Shown here: positions 6,615 to 15,247 of the stretch, piece after piece
Layout of the letters: each line of letters starts with the position of its first letter
Numbering within the stretch: the stretch's first letter is position 1
From: Cohnella nanjingensis
Lineage (GTDB): Bacteria; Bacillota; Bacilli; Paenibacillales; Paenibacillaceae
Reading direction: 5' to 3'
NCBI RefSeq assembly: GCF_014212125.1
Contig: NZ_JACJVP010000025.1
Span: forward strand, 201,449-265,448
Length of the DNA: 64,000 nucleotides
Made by a program: the position numbers and the translations under genes
Notes under the pieces: generated by a model
Database searches by the model: none
What the model saw: only the letters and a program-made list of their open reading frames with translations
What the model was told of the DNA's origin: nothing

Positions 6615-8951
6615 CTATACCACAGGATGTTCCGGCAGCACAATCTTATAATTCATCCCTTCGGGCACTTGAACCTCGACCTGCATGGTGTTCCGAACGA
6701 TCTCCCATGCCACGTGAATCCTGCCTTTCGGCGTAGGAACCGAGCCTTTGGCCCATGTTAACCCGCAAGGCTGCGGAGCGATCAGAACTTCCGCAAATCC
6801 TGCTGCCGCCGGTTTTACACCTAAGATGCCGGACAGAAATTCATACCCGGGACTGCACGACCAAGCATGACAGTAGCTTCTCGCCAGCCAAGGTTCTTCC
6901 GGCCAGGTCGTCAGGTCGGAATCCATCATCTGGTACCACCAATCGAGCAACTCTGCAAACTTTCCGTAGCTTCCTCCTGCTTCGAGAGCTCGGAACACAT
7001 AATATCTGCCATAAAGCGTCGATTTGGCGAGAGAGCCGCTCCGGTTGAATTGGGCGCAAATGGCTTCGGCCCGTTCCGCGGAAGCACAGCCTGCGATAAT
7101 GGGCCAGGCGTTCCCCAATTCACTGTAGGTCTCCAAATGAGGACAATCCTTATACAAGCCTTTGGCTTCATCCCAGCAATATGCATGGATGCCGTCTAGG
7201 ATCTTTCCAGACAAACGGTTATAATGTTCGGCAACGTCGGCTTGTCCCAGCGTATCCATCAGCCTTGCCGCCAGCTTAAGGCAATACGCATACTGGGCGC
7301 TGATCAGCCCGGTTTCGCCGCCTTCCGCACCCGGAGGGCTTCCCGGCGGATGATCCCATTCTTTGACCCAATCGACAATTTTCCAATAGGGGAGCTTATA
7401 CAACAAATACCGCTCATTCAGGAATCCTTCGAACCAATTCAGCGTAGACTTGATGACATTTTTACAGAGCGCTGCCGTTTCGTTATCGCCGGTATGCCAC
7501 CAATATTCGTAGACCATCACGATCCATAATAACGACCAGGAGGGAATCACTTGCGGCACCCTGGCCGGATAACGGCTCTTCGTTATGCCTTCGTAATCCG
7601 CCGACCAGTTGAATAGCAGGACAGCTTGCCGTGCCAGACGCCAATCTCCTGTCATGTAGCCCATAACCAACGCGACGATCTGGGAATCTCCCGCATATTG
7701 GTTTTGCTCGTAATAGGGGCAATCCTCGTAGGTTTCATGACAACAAAGCTGCAGTGTCCGGAACGTCATCTCCCAAAGCCGACCGTGCCTTTCGTCGGAG
7801 GATGAAAAAGTCGCCGTCAATTCCAGAGGATATCCCACAAACCGATAAAACAAGTCCGGGAGGTCCAGCGTCTCTTCGCCGACAGTAATATCAAGCCGGA
7901 TATACCGGAACGTTCTCCAATGCAAAGGCTCATAAGCATGGTCTCTGCCGTCGCACAGAAAGCTGTCATATAATCCTTCTACTGTGCCGCCCTCTAATAC
8001 TTTTTCCACCGTCTTGCGGCCATCCTTATATAAAGCTTCGGAGTATGTGGCGGTCACCGACGACCCGCGCCCCCGCCGGAAGAATACAATCGGATAGCCA
8101 GTCGTCAGTTCCCCAGCATCCACAATCAGCGAGATCTGCTTTCCCGGGGGAATCGTTATGCCCTTGCCGTCCCATATCCATCGTTCTGCCTCAACCTGGT
8201 TGATGGAATCGGACCGATAAACGCCGGCGAATCTTCTATTTTCCTCGCGCATCAAGGGGATCATTCGGGGAAACAGCCTGTAGGGCAATGGGCTGTCCTT
8301 CACGCTTTCTCTCGTTACTCCCACAGCCAACTCTACGGCGGACTGCCAACGCTCTCCGGTGTCGGCTCCGCATTGCCAGCCCTGCGGGTATTGCTCGTAA
8401 TCGAGATCCTCTCCAAGCCCGGATACAATGCCTGGGGCATCTTCGGAGCGATGATGCGCATAAGCCCGATCCGATAAACTGCTCCACGTACGATCGGTGT
8501 GCAATGTCTCCAAAACCCGCGCCTCTTCCTTGTCCATCAGAACGCCGTCAAGGATAAATGCCGGCGTGGCCGTCATGATGCTTAGCGGAACGCCAAGTTC
8601 GCCGTAGTCCGGATGGGTTGCCGAAAAGCAAATCACGACGGCGGAAATGATATTTTCTCCCGGTTTCAGGTATGAATCCAGAACAAGCGTGTCATAGAAT
8701 TGATGGGCGATATCCCCTTTGGCGGGTCCGCAACAAACTCGGATTCCGTTCACGAACAGCGTATATCGGCTGTCCGCCGAAAGGTGTACGGTCAGTTTTG
8801 CGCCCGCCGCCGGAACATGAAACGATTTTCTAAAGTAGCAGGTGCGAAACGGCGACCCATGATTAAAGTCGTGTTGCCAGTTTCCGCCCGGTCCCCAGAT
8901 CCATAGCGCTTCTCCTGTAAATGGACTTCGTTCCGTTCCCGATCGATGCAT
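6615..8951 (-). CDS. GH78-like alpha-L-rhamnosidase, cytoplasmic
   Basis: About 778 residues without a signal peptide. An N-terminal beta-sandwich (SADSRYTLFVNGIRV, GPAKGDIAHQFYDTL) is followed by the (alpha/alpha)6 barrel, with the family signature HETYEDCPYYEQNQYAGDSQ in the first third of the barrel, where the acidic catalytic residues lie, and a C-terminal beta domain (PQPCGLTWAKGSVPTPKG). GH78 enzymes remove terminal alpha-L-rhamnose by inversion. Related unclassified members also occur, so the exact substrate is open. The start at 8951 is chosen because TAGGAGG lies 9 nt upstream; a longer frame from 9014 has no site. It is paralogous to the GH78-like gene at 27.4-29.9 kb. Confidence 0.8.
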   Translation of the reverse strand: MHRSGTERSPFTGEALWIWGPGGNWQHDFNHGSPFRTCYFRKSFHVPAAGAKLTVHLSADSRYTLFVNGIRVCCGPAKGDIAHQFYDTLVLDSYLKPGENIISAVVICFSATHPDYGELGVPLSIMTATPAFILDGVLMDKEEARVLETLHTDRTWSSLSDRAYAHHRSEDAPGIVSGLGEDLDYEQYPQGWQCGADTGERWQSAVELAVGVTRESVKDSPLPYRLFPRMIPLMREENRRFAGVYRSDSINQVEAERWIWDGKGITIPPGKQISLIVDAGELTTGYPIVFFRRGRGSSVTATYSEALYKDGRKTVEKVLEGGTVEGLYDSFLCDGRDHAYEPLHWRTFRYIRLDITVGEETLDLPDLFYRFVGYPLELTATFSSSDERHGRLWEMTFRTLQLCCHETYEDCPYYEQNQYAGDSQIVALVMGYMTGDWRLARQAVLLFNWSADYEGITKSRYPARVPQVIPSWSLLWIVMVYEYWWHTGDNETAALCKNVIKSTLNWFEGFLNERYLLYKLPYWKIVDWVKEWDHPPGSPPGAEGGETGLISAQYAYCLKLAARLMDTLGQADVAEHYNRLSGKILDGIHAYCWDEAKGLYKDCPHLETYSELGNAWPIIAGCASAERAEAICAQFNRSGSLAKSTLYGRYYVFRALEAGGSYGKFAELLDWWYQMMDSDLTTWPEEPWLARSYCHAWSCSPGYEFLSGILGVKPAAAGFAEVLIAPQPCGLTWAKGSVPTPKGRIHVAWEIVRNTMQVEVQVPEGMNYKIVLPEHPVV

Positions 8952-9089
8952 CCGCAGACCTCCTATCCATTGTGATTTCCACCTCCAGTATGGAACGTGA
9001 TTTCGTTCCGGCATACTGTAAAACGGGTAACGGATTGCACGAAAAGTCTATACTTTTCGTTCCCGACTGTTATTTCCGCATCGCGTTCT

Positions 9090-11408
9090 TTACTTCATCC
9101 GAAGCGCAAATTCTTTGGGCGTCATCCCGTACCTGTTTTTGAACATCCGGTAAAAATAGGACTCGTTCTCGTATCCAACACGAAGCAACACCTCATTCAC
9201 GCTTAACCTGGAACTTCTAAGCAGTTCGGCCGCCTTCTCCATGCGCACTCCGTTCAAGTAATCGGCAATCGACATGCCCGTCGCTTGTTTAAACGTCTTC
9301 GCCAGCCGTCTCGCATTCATGCCGAGGCTATCGGCAATCTGATCCGCGCACAGGGCATTGTCGTTATAATTCAACAATATAAGTTCGGTAGCGGCTTCCA
9401 CGATATTCTTATCCGTCGACGATTCCGTTACCGTTTGTTGAAACATTCGTTCCAGGGAAACCAATGTGGACTGGAACACATCATCCAGGGTTTCATAATT
9501 CGAAATTGACTTCCAGATTTCCAGGATGCCTGAACCGTGTCCGCTAGGCGCGATTCTGCCGGATGCGAATAGTTCATTGTAAATGGCGGTCATCAAGTGC
9601 ATGAAAGAAGAAAGCGCATTTTCATAACTCATCCCGGACAGCTCATCCCGAATCTGTTCAAACGCTTGCTTCATTCCCTTGACGCTGCCTTGGCGCAAGT
9701 TATCGAGCAGAATCGTTTCCCACTTCGGCGAATGGGATTGGCGGGGATTTGCCTTGTTCTGCATGACTCGCTCCGATGTGATCAAGCTTCCTTTGCCGAA
9801 CAAAAAGCGATAGGCTGATAGGTTATAGGCATGCCGAACTTCGGCAGGCAAATGATTCACGCCGCGTACCCGCCTGCTGACGGATGTCGTGAGCGAAACA
9901 GGGTAATATTCGCAAACCGTTTCCCGGAATCGACCGATTGCGTCCTGGATGATTTCATCGCCCGGCGCATGTTCGCCCGCACGGGTTTCGAACAGCATCA
10001 CGACGTCGTTTACGTTCAGGCTGACTCCGACCGCCACGCCCAGATCCCGGATCATTTCTTCGAAGATATTGATGGCGGCATACTTGAACAAGTCGATGTC
10101 CTTGGAAGAATAGCGGGATTGCAACTGGTCGAAATCGTCGAATTTGACCACAAACGCATAATAATCGGAATCATACTGGAGATGTAGGCCGTACTCCTTG
10201 CAGGAATCGGAAAATTGCGGGCGATTGACCTCGCCGGTAAGAATGGTTTTGACGAAGTAATCCCGCAGTACGTGGTTATAATCGAACTTCCGGCTGTCGT
10301 ATTTTTGCAGTCTGTCAAACGAATCCCGGTATACGCTGCTGAGAAAGGCAATTTCATCCCGCTCCATCGTTTTGCCGTTTACGCCTGCAGCCAGATTCAC
10401 AAGCCTGCGGATCGGATTGTACACGATGCCGGATACCTTCATGGAAAAGAACAGCGCAAGCACGAGGAAAACCGCGAAAATTACGAGCAAATACAGACTG
10501 AAGGCATGCAGATATCGGAATACGAACTCGGAGGGCTGAACTTTAAAGATCGTTAAGCCCAGATTCTTCAGTTTCATGTAACTGACAACATAAGACTCAT
10601 TGTTTAACACCATCTCCGAGGAGCCGGAGTCGGCGTCGGCATTCCTCATTTCCTTCCGATAGGCGCCGAGAAGCGATTTTCGCAAGCCTTCGTCCTTTAC
10701 CCCGGTTTCCAGAAACCCGCTAGCATCGCTGTATATATATGCGATTTCTCCCGCTTTTTCATTCAGCATGCTGATCTGCTTGATGTTATCGATCATCCAA
10801 TCGGAATTGACGTTAATGGCAACCGCGGATGAGATGGCGGCCGGGTCGCCTGAAGTTTCGTACATCATGTAGGTAATGACGGTTTCCTTTACGATTTTAT
10901 CCCCGAACGTATTCTCGATAGTCCGGAAGATCGGGACCATCCGCGGCAAATCCGGGTAACGGCCGATCAACCGTTTCAAGCCTTCGTCGTTGTAATAGAT
11001 CTGTTTGCCTACATAGTAATACTGGCTGCGATAGTCGTTATAGAGTCCAATGGAATGGATGAACGTGTTGGAAGTCAGGACGGCCCCTGCGATGCGATTG
11101 ATCCTACTGTAAATTTCGTCGGTATCCGGATTGCCGGTCGCGTTCAAGATAAAGGTCGTATCGGGATTCACAAATAAATATTGAGCGATATTTTGTACGG
11201 ATGCGCTCATCAGCTCGATATTGAACTTGGCCTGGTTCAACACCTGCTCGTTATGCTGCGACTGCATCCTGAACAAGGCTTGTTTGCCGTACAAATACAT
11301 CGCCATCGATAAACTCCCCACCAGCGTGACGGCGACGAGACTAATGGAGATCATGACGCGCATGTAGTACTTTTTGCGGTAAAATCCTCGTCTTGTAAGC
11401 GTATCCAT
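9090..11408 (-). CDS. Membrane-bound AraC family regulator with extracellular sensor
   Basis: 772 residues: cytoplasmic N-terminus, membrane helix 1 (MISISLVAVTLVGSLSMAMY, about residues 17-36), an extracytoplasmic region of about 250 residues, helix 2 (LLVIFAVFLVLALFFSM), a HAMP-like stretch, a regulatory middle, and a C-terminal AraC domain (LCADQIADSLGMNARRLAKT; VNEVLLRVGYENESYFYRMF; YGMTPKEF). This build is typical of Paenibacillus regulators that sense sugars or binding proteins at the membrane. ATG 11408 is preceded by AGAGGTG, so the longer frame from 11513 is not used. It is divergent from the sugar ABC operon starting at 11627, its likely target. Confidence 0.85.
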   Translation of the reverse strand: MDTLTRRGFYRKKYYMRVMISISLVAVTLVGSLSMAMYLYGKQALFRMQSQHNEQVLNQAKFNIELMSASVQNIAQYLFVNPDTTFILNATGNPDTDEIYSRINRIAGAVLTSNTFIHSIGLYNDYRSQYYYVGKQIYYNDEGLKRLIGRYPDLPRMVPIFRTIENTFGDKIVKETVITYMMYETSGDPAAISSAVAINVNSDWMIDNIKQISMLNEKAGEIAYIYSDASGFLETGVKDEGLRKSLLGAYRKEMRNADADSGSSEMVLNNESYVVSYMKLKNLGLTIFKVQPSEFVFRYLHAFSLYLLVIFAVFLVLALFFSMKVSGIVYNPIRRLVNLAAGVNGKTMERDEIAFLSSVYRDSFDRLQKYDSRKFDYNHVLRDYFVKTILTGEVNRPQFSDSCKEYGLHLQYDSDYYAFVVKFDDFDQLQSRYSSKDIDLFKYAAINIFEEMIRDLGVAVGVSLNVNDVVMLFETRAGEHAPGDEIIQDAIGRFRETVCEYYPVSLTTSVSRRVRGVNHLPAEVRHAYNLSAYRFLFGKGSLITSERVMQNKANPRQSHSPKWETILLDNLRQGSVKGMKQAFEQIRDELSGMSYENALSSFMHLMTAIYNELFASGRIAPSGHGSGILEIWKSISNYETLDDVFQSTLVSLERMFQQTVTESSTDKNIVEAATELILLNYNDNALCADQIADSLGMNARRLAKTFKQATGMSIADYLNGVRMEKAAELLRSSRLSVNEVLLRVGYENESYFYRMFKNRYGMTPKEFALRMK

Positions 11409-11626
11409 AACATTCACCTCTGGATGTTCTTGCCGATGCATCCAGTGTACATGCCGCAAACAAACGAGTAAAGACTTCCAGGCCGAGAGAACATGATTTG
11501 CATATCCTTGCAATTTGTACAGCCTTCATATGCAATCCTTTATCGGAATTTGCAGTACTTTCCCGCCTCGTCTTCCTTCAAAATAAGCTTCAGACACAGA
11601 ACACGATATGGAGGATGTGAGAGATA

Positions 11627-12547
11627 TTGCCCAGAATTTGGTCCAGATGGATCCATTCTTTTAAATCCAATTCCGGACTTACCATGCTTGCTTTGCCCGC
11701 CATCGTTTTCATCTTTATTTTTTATTACATTCCTTTATACGGACTTGTATTGCCGTTCAAAGACTACAACTTCACGCTCGGATTTTGGCATAGCCCGTGG
11801 AGCGGGTTCACAAATTTCGAGTTCCTGTTTAACTCCAACCTAGTCCAGATCGTGCGGAACACAGCCGTCATGAATGCCTTGTTCATCGTTGTCAACGTCA
11901 TTGTGGAGGTCACAACCGGGCTGCTTCTGTTTGAACTCGGGAAACGGTCAAGCAAAGTTTATCAAACGATTTTGTTCCTACCGTACTTCATTTCTTGGGT
12001 CGTGGTGTCCTACGCGCTATCCGGCTTTCTTGATCCGGATCTCGGCATCGTCAACAAACTCATCACGGCTTTGGGCGGCCAGCCTATCCTGTTTTACAAC
12101 GAGCCGAAATACTGGGTTTTGATTTTGGTGCTGTGTCATGTGTGGAAGTGTCTGGGTTACGGCACGTTAATGTATTACGCTGCGCTGACAAGCGTCGATC
12201 CGGAGTATTATGAAGCGGCGAAGCTAGATGGCGCCAACCGAGTTCGCCAGGCCTGGCATATTTCCTTGCCGATGATTCGGCCGATTATTCTGATTCTGGT
12301 CATCGTCTCGATCGGAAATATTTTCTATGCCGATTTTGGACTGTTCTATACCGTGCCTCAGGACAATCCGATGCTATACCCGGTTACGGATGTCATCGAT
12401 ACGTATGTATATCGGGCACTCCGCGTGTTGGGCGACTTCGGCATGTCTGCGGCGGCAGGGTTGTTCCAGTCGGTTTGCGGATTCGTCCTGGTGCTTCTGT
12501 CCAACTATGTCATCGGTAAAATCAGCAGCGATGATAAACTGTTCTAG
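11627..12547 (+). CDS. Carbohydrate ABC transporter permease, LplB-like
   Basis: 306 residues with about six membrane helices (LALPAIVFIFIFYYIPLYGLV at the N-terminus). It carries the inner-membrane permease EAA loop (YYEAAKLDGANRVRQAWHISLPMIRP), which docks the ATPase. The repertoire matches LplB/YteP-type permeases that import complex or oligomeric sugars in Paenibacillaceae. It starts at TTG with GGAGG and GTGAGA upstream. First gene of permease-permease-binding-protein order, with no ATPase gene here; such systems usually borrow a shared MsmX-like ATPase. It is divergent from the AraC sensor gene. Confidence 0.88.
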   Translation: MPRIWSRWIHSFKSNSGLTMLALPAIVFIFIFYYIPLYGLVLPFKDYNFTLGFWHSPWSGFTNFEFLFNSNLVQIVRNTAVMNALFIVVNVIVEVTTGLLLFELGKRSSKVYQTILFLPYFISWVVVSYALSGFLDPDLGIVNKLITALGGQPILFYNEPKYWVLILVLCHVWKCLGYGTLMYYAALTSVDPEYYEAAKLDGANRVRQAWHISLPMIRPIILILVIVSIGNIFYADFGLFYTVPQDNPMLYPVTDVIDTYVYRALRVLGDFGMSAAAGLFQSVCGFVLVLLSNYVIGKISSDDKLF

Positions 12548-12559
12548 GAGGGACATCCA

Positions 12560-13477
12560 TTGAAAACCGCGAGCACGACGGTTGCCGGCATCGGCAGCGG
12601 CAAGCGCAAACAAAATCAGCAGCGTTTCTACCTTTCCGTCCATCTCCTCTTCATCTTGTTGTGCGTTATCGTGACCGTGCCGTTCATCGTCATTGTGTCG
12701 GCGTCTTTCACGAACGAAACCTCATTGTTCAGAGATGGGTATGGCGTATGGCCGAAGCAATTTTCCTTGGACGCGTATGCAATAGCCTTCGCCAACAGCA
12801 AGCAGCTGATCCAGTCTTACATGGTGACCATCTTGGCTACCGTCGCCGGCACTTTGCTCGGCCTTTGGCTCATGACCACGCTAGGTTACGTGCTAAGCCG
12901 CAGCGATTACAGGCACCGTAATAAGTTGAGCTTTTACGTATTCTTTACCGTGTTGTTTCGAGGCGGGCTTGTGCCGACCTATATCCTGGTTGCCAGCTGG
13001 CTCGGCATGAAAAATACGATTTACGCGCTCTTCGTTCCTGCCCTCGTCAACTCCTTCTATGTCCTGATTATGAAAGGTTTCCTGAAGAGCATTCCGCACG
13101 CTCTCTATGAATGCGCCAAGTTAGACGGCGCCAGCGAGCTTCGCATTTTTCTGCGGATCGTGATCCCGCTTTCGACGCCGGCCATCGCGACAGTCGGTTT
13201 GCTGACGTCTTTGCAATACTGGAATGACTGGTTCACCAGCATTCTCTATACGGACGACAGCAAATTGCAGACCTTGCAAGCCTTGCTATACCGCATGCTG
13301 AGCAATATGCAGTTTCTCAGCGTCATCCAGCCGGCCGGCCTCGACAGCTCGATGCTCCCGCAAGCCTCATTCCGAATGGCTGTGTGCGTGCTGGCCGTCG
13401 GCCCGTTGCTGCTCGTATTCCCGTTTTTTCAGCGGTTTTTCGCTAGAGGGCTGACGGTCGGTTCCATCAAAGGTTAG
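12560..13477 (+). CDS. Carbohydrate ABC transporter permease, YtcP-like
   Basis: 305 residues, about six helices (LLFILLCVIVTVPFIVIVSASF near the N-terminus). The EAA loop is LYECAKLDGASELRIFLRIVIPLS. The C-terminus ends RFFARGLTVGSIKG, as in the YtcP/MalG half of LplB-YtcP transporters. It follows the first permease by 12 nt and starts at TTG, with GGAGGGACATCCA upstream, so it is translated from the same mRNA and pairs with LplB. Confidence 0.88.
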   Translation: MKTASTTVAGIGSGKRKQNQQRFYLSVHLLFILLCVIVTVPFIVIVSASFTNETSLFRDGYGVWPKQFSLDAYAIAFANSKQLIQSYMVTILATVAGTLLGLWLMTTLGYVLSRSDYRHRNKLSFYVFFTVLFRGGLVPTYILVASWLGMKNTIYALFVPALVNSFYVLIMKGFLKSIPHALYECAKLDGASELRIFLRIVIPLSTPAIATVGLLTSLQYWNDWFTSILYTDDSKLQTLQALLYRMLSNMQFLSVIQPAGLDSSMLPQASFRMAVCVLAVGPLLLVFPFFQRFFARGLTVGSIKG

Positions 13478-13524
13478 GTTAATCAGGTCTATGCCCAGAG
13501 CGCTCGCAGAAGACCGTTAACATA

Positions 13525-13558
13525 GCTCCTTTCTTGATCGGCCAATCAACGAAGGAGC
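13525..13558 (+). promoter_or_regulatory. Intercistronic stem-loop before the binding-protein gene
   Basis: GCTCCTT pairs with AAGGAGC and an inner TTGAT pairs with ATCAA, with a short interior loop. It lies between the second permease and the solute-binding protein without a T-tract. This is consistent with a processing or stabilising hairpin that sets a higher level of binding protein than of permeases. Confidence 0.5.
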
Positions 13559-13597
13559 GCCGCAACTTGCTCTTGAGAATCATTGGGAGGTTATGCA

Positions 13598-15151
13598 ATG
13601 CAATCGAAACACTCAAAAAAAACCAGCCTCATCTTCTCTACTCTTCTGGTTGTGGTTATCGTCGCCGCCCTGGCGGGCTGCAGCCCAAAAAGCGCATCTC
13701 CGGGCGATTCCGCTAACGCTCCGGAAACCAAGGAAACCGCCTCGCCAACGGAAACTTCCGCATCTTCCGGCAGTAACGCGGCACCGGCAGACGATACCAA
13801 GGAGTTCGTCACCCTTACTTGGTATATGACGGCTCCGTTGGATCCCCGCCCCAACGAAGAGAAAGTCATGAAGGACCTGAACGACAGGCTCAAAGAAAAA
13901 ATCAACGCCAACGTCGTGTTCAAATTCGTGGACGGAGCCACCTATGCCCAAAAAATGAAAGTCGCCGCCGCGGCAGGCGAACAATTCGACATTTTCCTCG
14001 ACTTGAACCAACTGGGTTTCAGCCAGATCGTTTCTAGCGGCATGGCGCTAGAAGTCGACGATCTATTGAACAAATACGGTCAGGACATCCTCAAGAAAGT
14101 GCCGGATCAAGCTTGGCAAGCCGTGACCGCCAGAGGCAAGAAATTCGGTATCTCGAATCCGAGCGCATGGGTGTCCTCGTACAACATCTCGCTCCGGAAA
14201 GACATCGTGGACAAATACAGCATCGATTACCAAAATATCCATACTTATGACCAGCTCGAACCGGTTCTGAAAATGCTGAAGGAGAAGGAGCCGAATCTGA
14301 TCCCGTTCATGGGTGATTTCGTTTCAGCCTTGCCCAATACGATGGATAAGATCTCTCCCATGATCGGCTACGACAACCTGGACGGACAATGGAAATCGCT
14401 GCTGGACAACCCGGAATGGGTCAAAATCCAGAAGCTGCAGCATGACTGGTACCTGAAAGGCTACATTTCCAAGAAACTGGTAACCGACTACGCCGAGTTC
14501 AAAACCGGTAAATATGCAGGCTCGATCTATCACATTTATGATGCCTCGTTCGCCAAAGTATCCACCGATTTGGGGACGCCAATGGTCTCCACGCCGCTTG
14601 ATTTCACGAATTACGTCACCGGTTCGACGATCCGCAGCGCCGTCAACTATATCAGTAAAACGAGCAAACATCCGGAGCGGGCGATGATGCTGCTCAACCT
14701 GCTCTTCAAAGACAAAGATCTTTTCAACAGATTCTGTTACGGGCTCGAGGGCGACGACTGGAACTACGTTTCCGGCAAAGGCACAGACAATCCCACGATT
14801 AAGACGAAAGATAAGCTCGAGTGGGCGATCTGGCATCCTTTCATCGGCAGCCTCTGGGATCAATGGCCGTCCAACTGGAACAGCCAGGAAGTGCTCGACG
14901 GCTTAAAAGCTGCGATCGACAAAGCCAAATACTCGCCTTACGTCGGGTTTACGTTCGATTCGTCTCCGGTCAAGAAAGAAATGGCCCAAATCGACGCGCT
15001 GGAACCGGAGCTGAAAACGATTTATATGGCGAAAGATTTAGATGCCAAAATGGCCGAATACAAAGAAAAAGCCAAAAAGGCCGGCCTCGACAACGTAATC
15101 GCGGAAATTCAAAAACAAGTTGATGCTTGGAAGACAGCCGACGGTAAATAG
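13598..15151 (+). CDS. Sugar ABC transporter solute-binding lipoprotein
   Basis: About 517 residues. A signal peptide ends in the lipobox LAGC (SLIFSTLLVVVIVAALAGCS), followed by a Ser/Thr/Ala-rich linker and a large LipO-like binding protein (FVTLTWYMTAPLDPRPNEEK; QFDIFLDLNQLGFSQIVSSG). It would sit on the outer face of the membrane and deliver sugar to the two permeases. The length is typical of binding proteins for oligosaccharides in this transporter group. ATG 13598 is preceded by GGGAGG; the longer frame from TTG 13583 begins inside that site and is unlikely. Confidence 0.88.
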   Translation: MQSKHSKKTSLIFSTLLVVVIVAALAGCSPKSASPGDSANAPETKETASPTETSASSGSNAAPADDTKEFVTLTWYMTAPLDPRPNEEKVMKDLNDRLKEKINANVVFKFVDGATYAQKMKVAAAAGEQFDIFLDLNQLGFSQIVSSGMALEVDDLLNKYGQDILKKVPDQAWQAVTARGKKFGISNPSAWVSSYNISLRKDIVDKYSIDYQNIHTYDQLEPVLKMLKEKEPNLIPFMGDFVSALPNTMDKISPMIGYDNLDGQWKSLLDNPEWVKIQKLQHDWYLKGYISKKLVTDYAEFKTGKYAGSIYHIYDASFAKVSTDLGTPMVSTPLDFTNYVTGSTIRSAVNYISKTSKHPERAMMLLNLLFKDKDLFNRFCYGLEGDDWNYVSGKGTDNPTIKTKDKLEWAIWHPFIGSLWDQWPSNWNSQEVLDGLKAAIDKAKYSPYVGFTFDSSPVKKEMAQIDALEPELKTIYMAKDLDAKMAEYKEKAKKAGLDNVIAEIQKQVDAWKTADGK

Positions 15152-15176
15152 GACCCGTTCATTTCCCTAAGGATTT

Positions 15177-15215
15177 CGCTATCTCGGCAGTTCACCTGCT
15201 GCTGCCGGGATAGCG
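15177..15215 (+). terminator. Stem-loop after the binding-protein gene
   Basis: A 14-bp stem CGCTATCTCGGCAG / CTGCCGGGATAGCG with one G-T pair, in the gap before the beta-helix gene, followed by TCACTTT. It is probably a weak terminator or a partial read-through point. Confidence 0.55.
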
Positions 15216-15247
15216 TCACTTTAAACGCACAGAAAAGAGGGATGAAG

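Noticed and set aside
6711..6721. CACGTGAATCC, a half-site of the LacI operator
   Set aside because: Lies inside the coding region of the first GH78 gene, unpaired, far from any promoter; probably chance.
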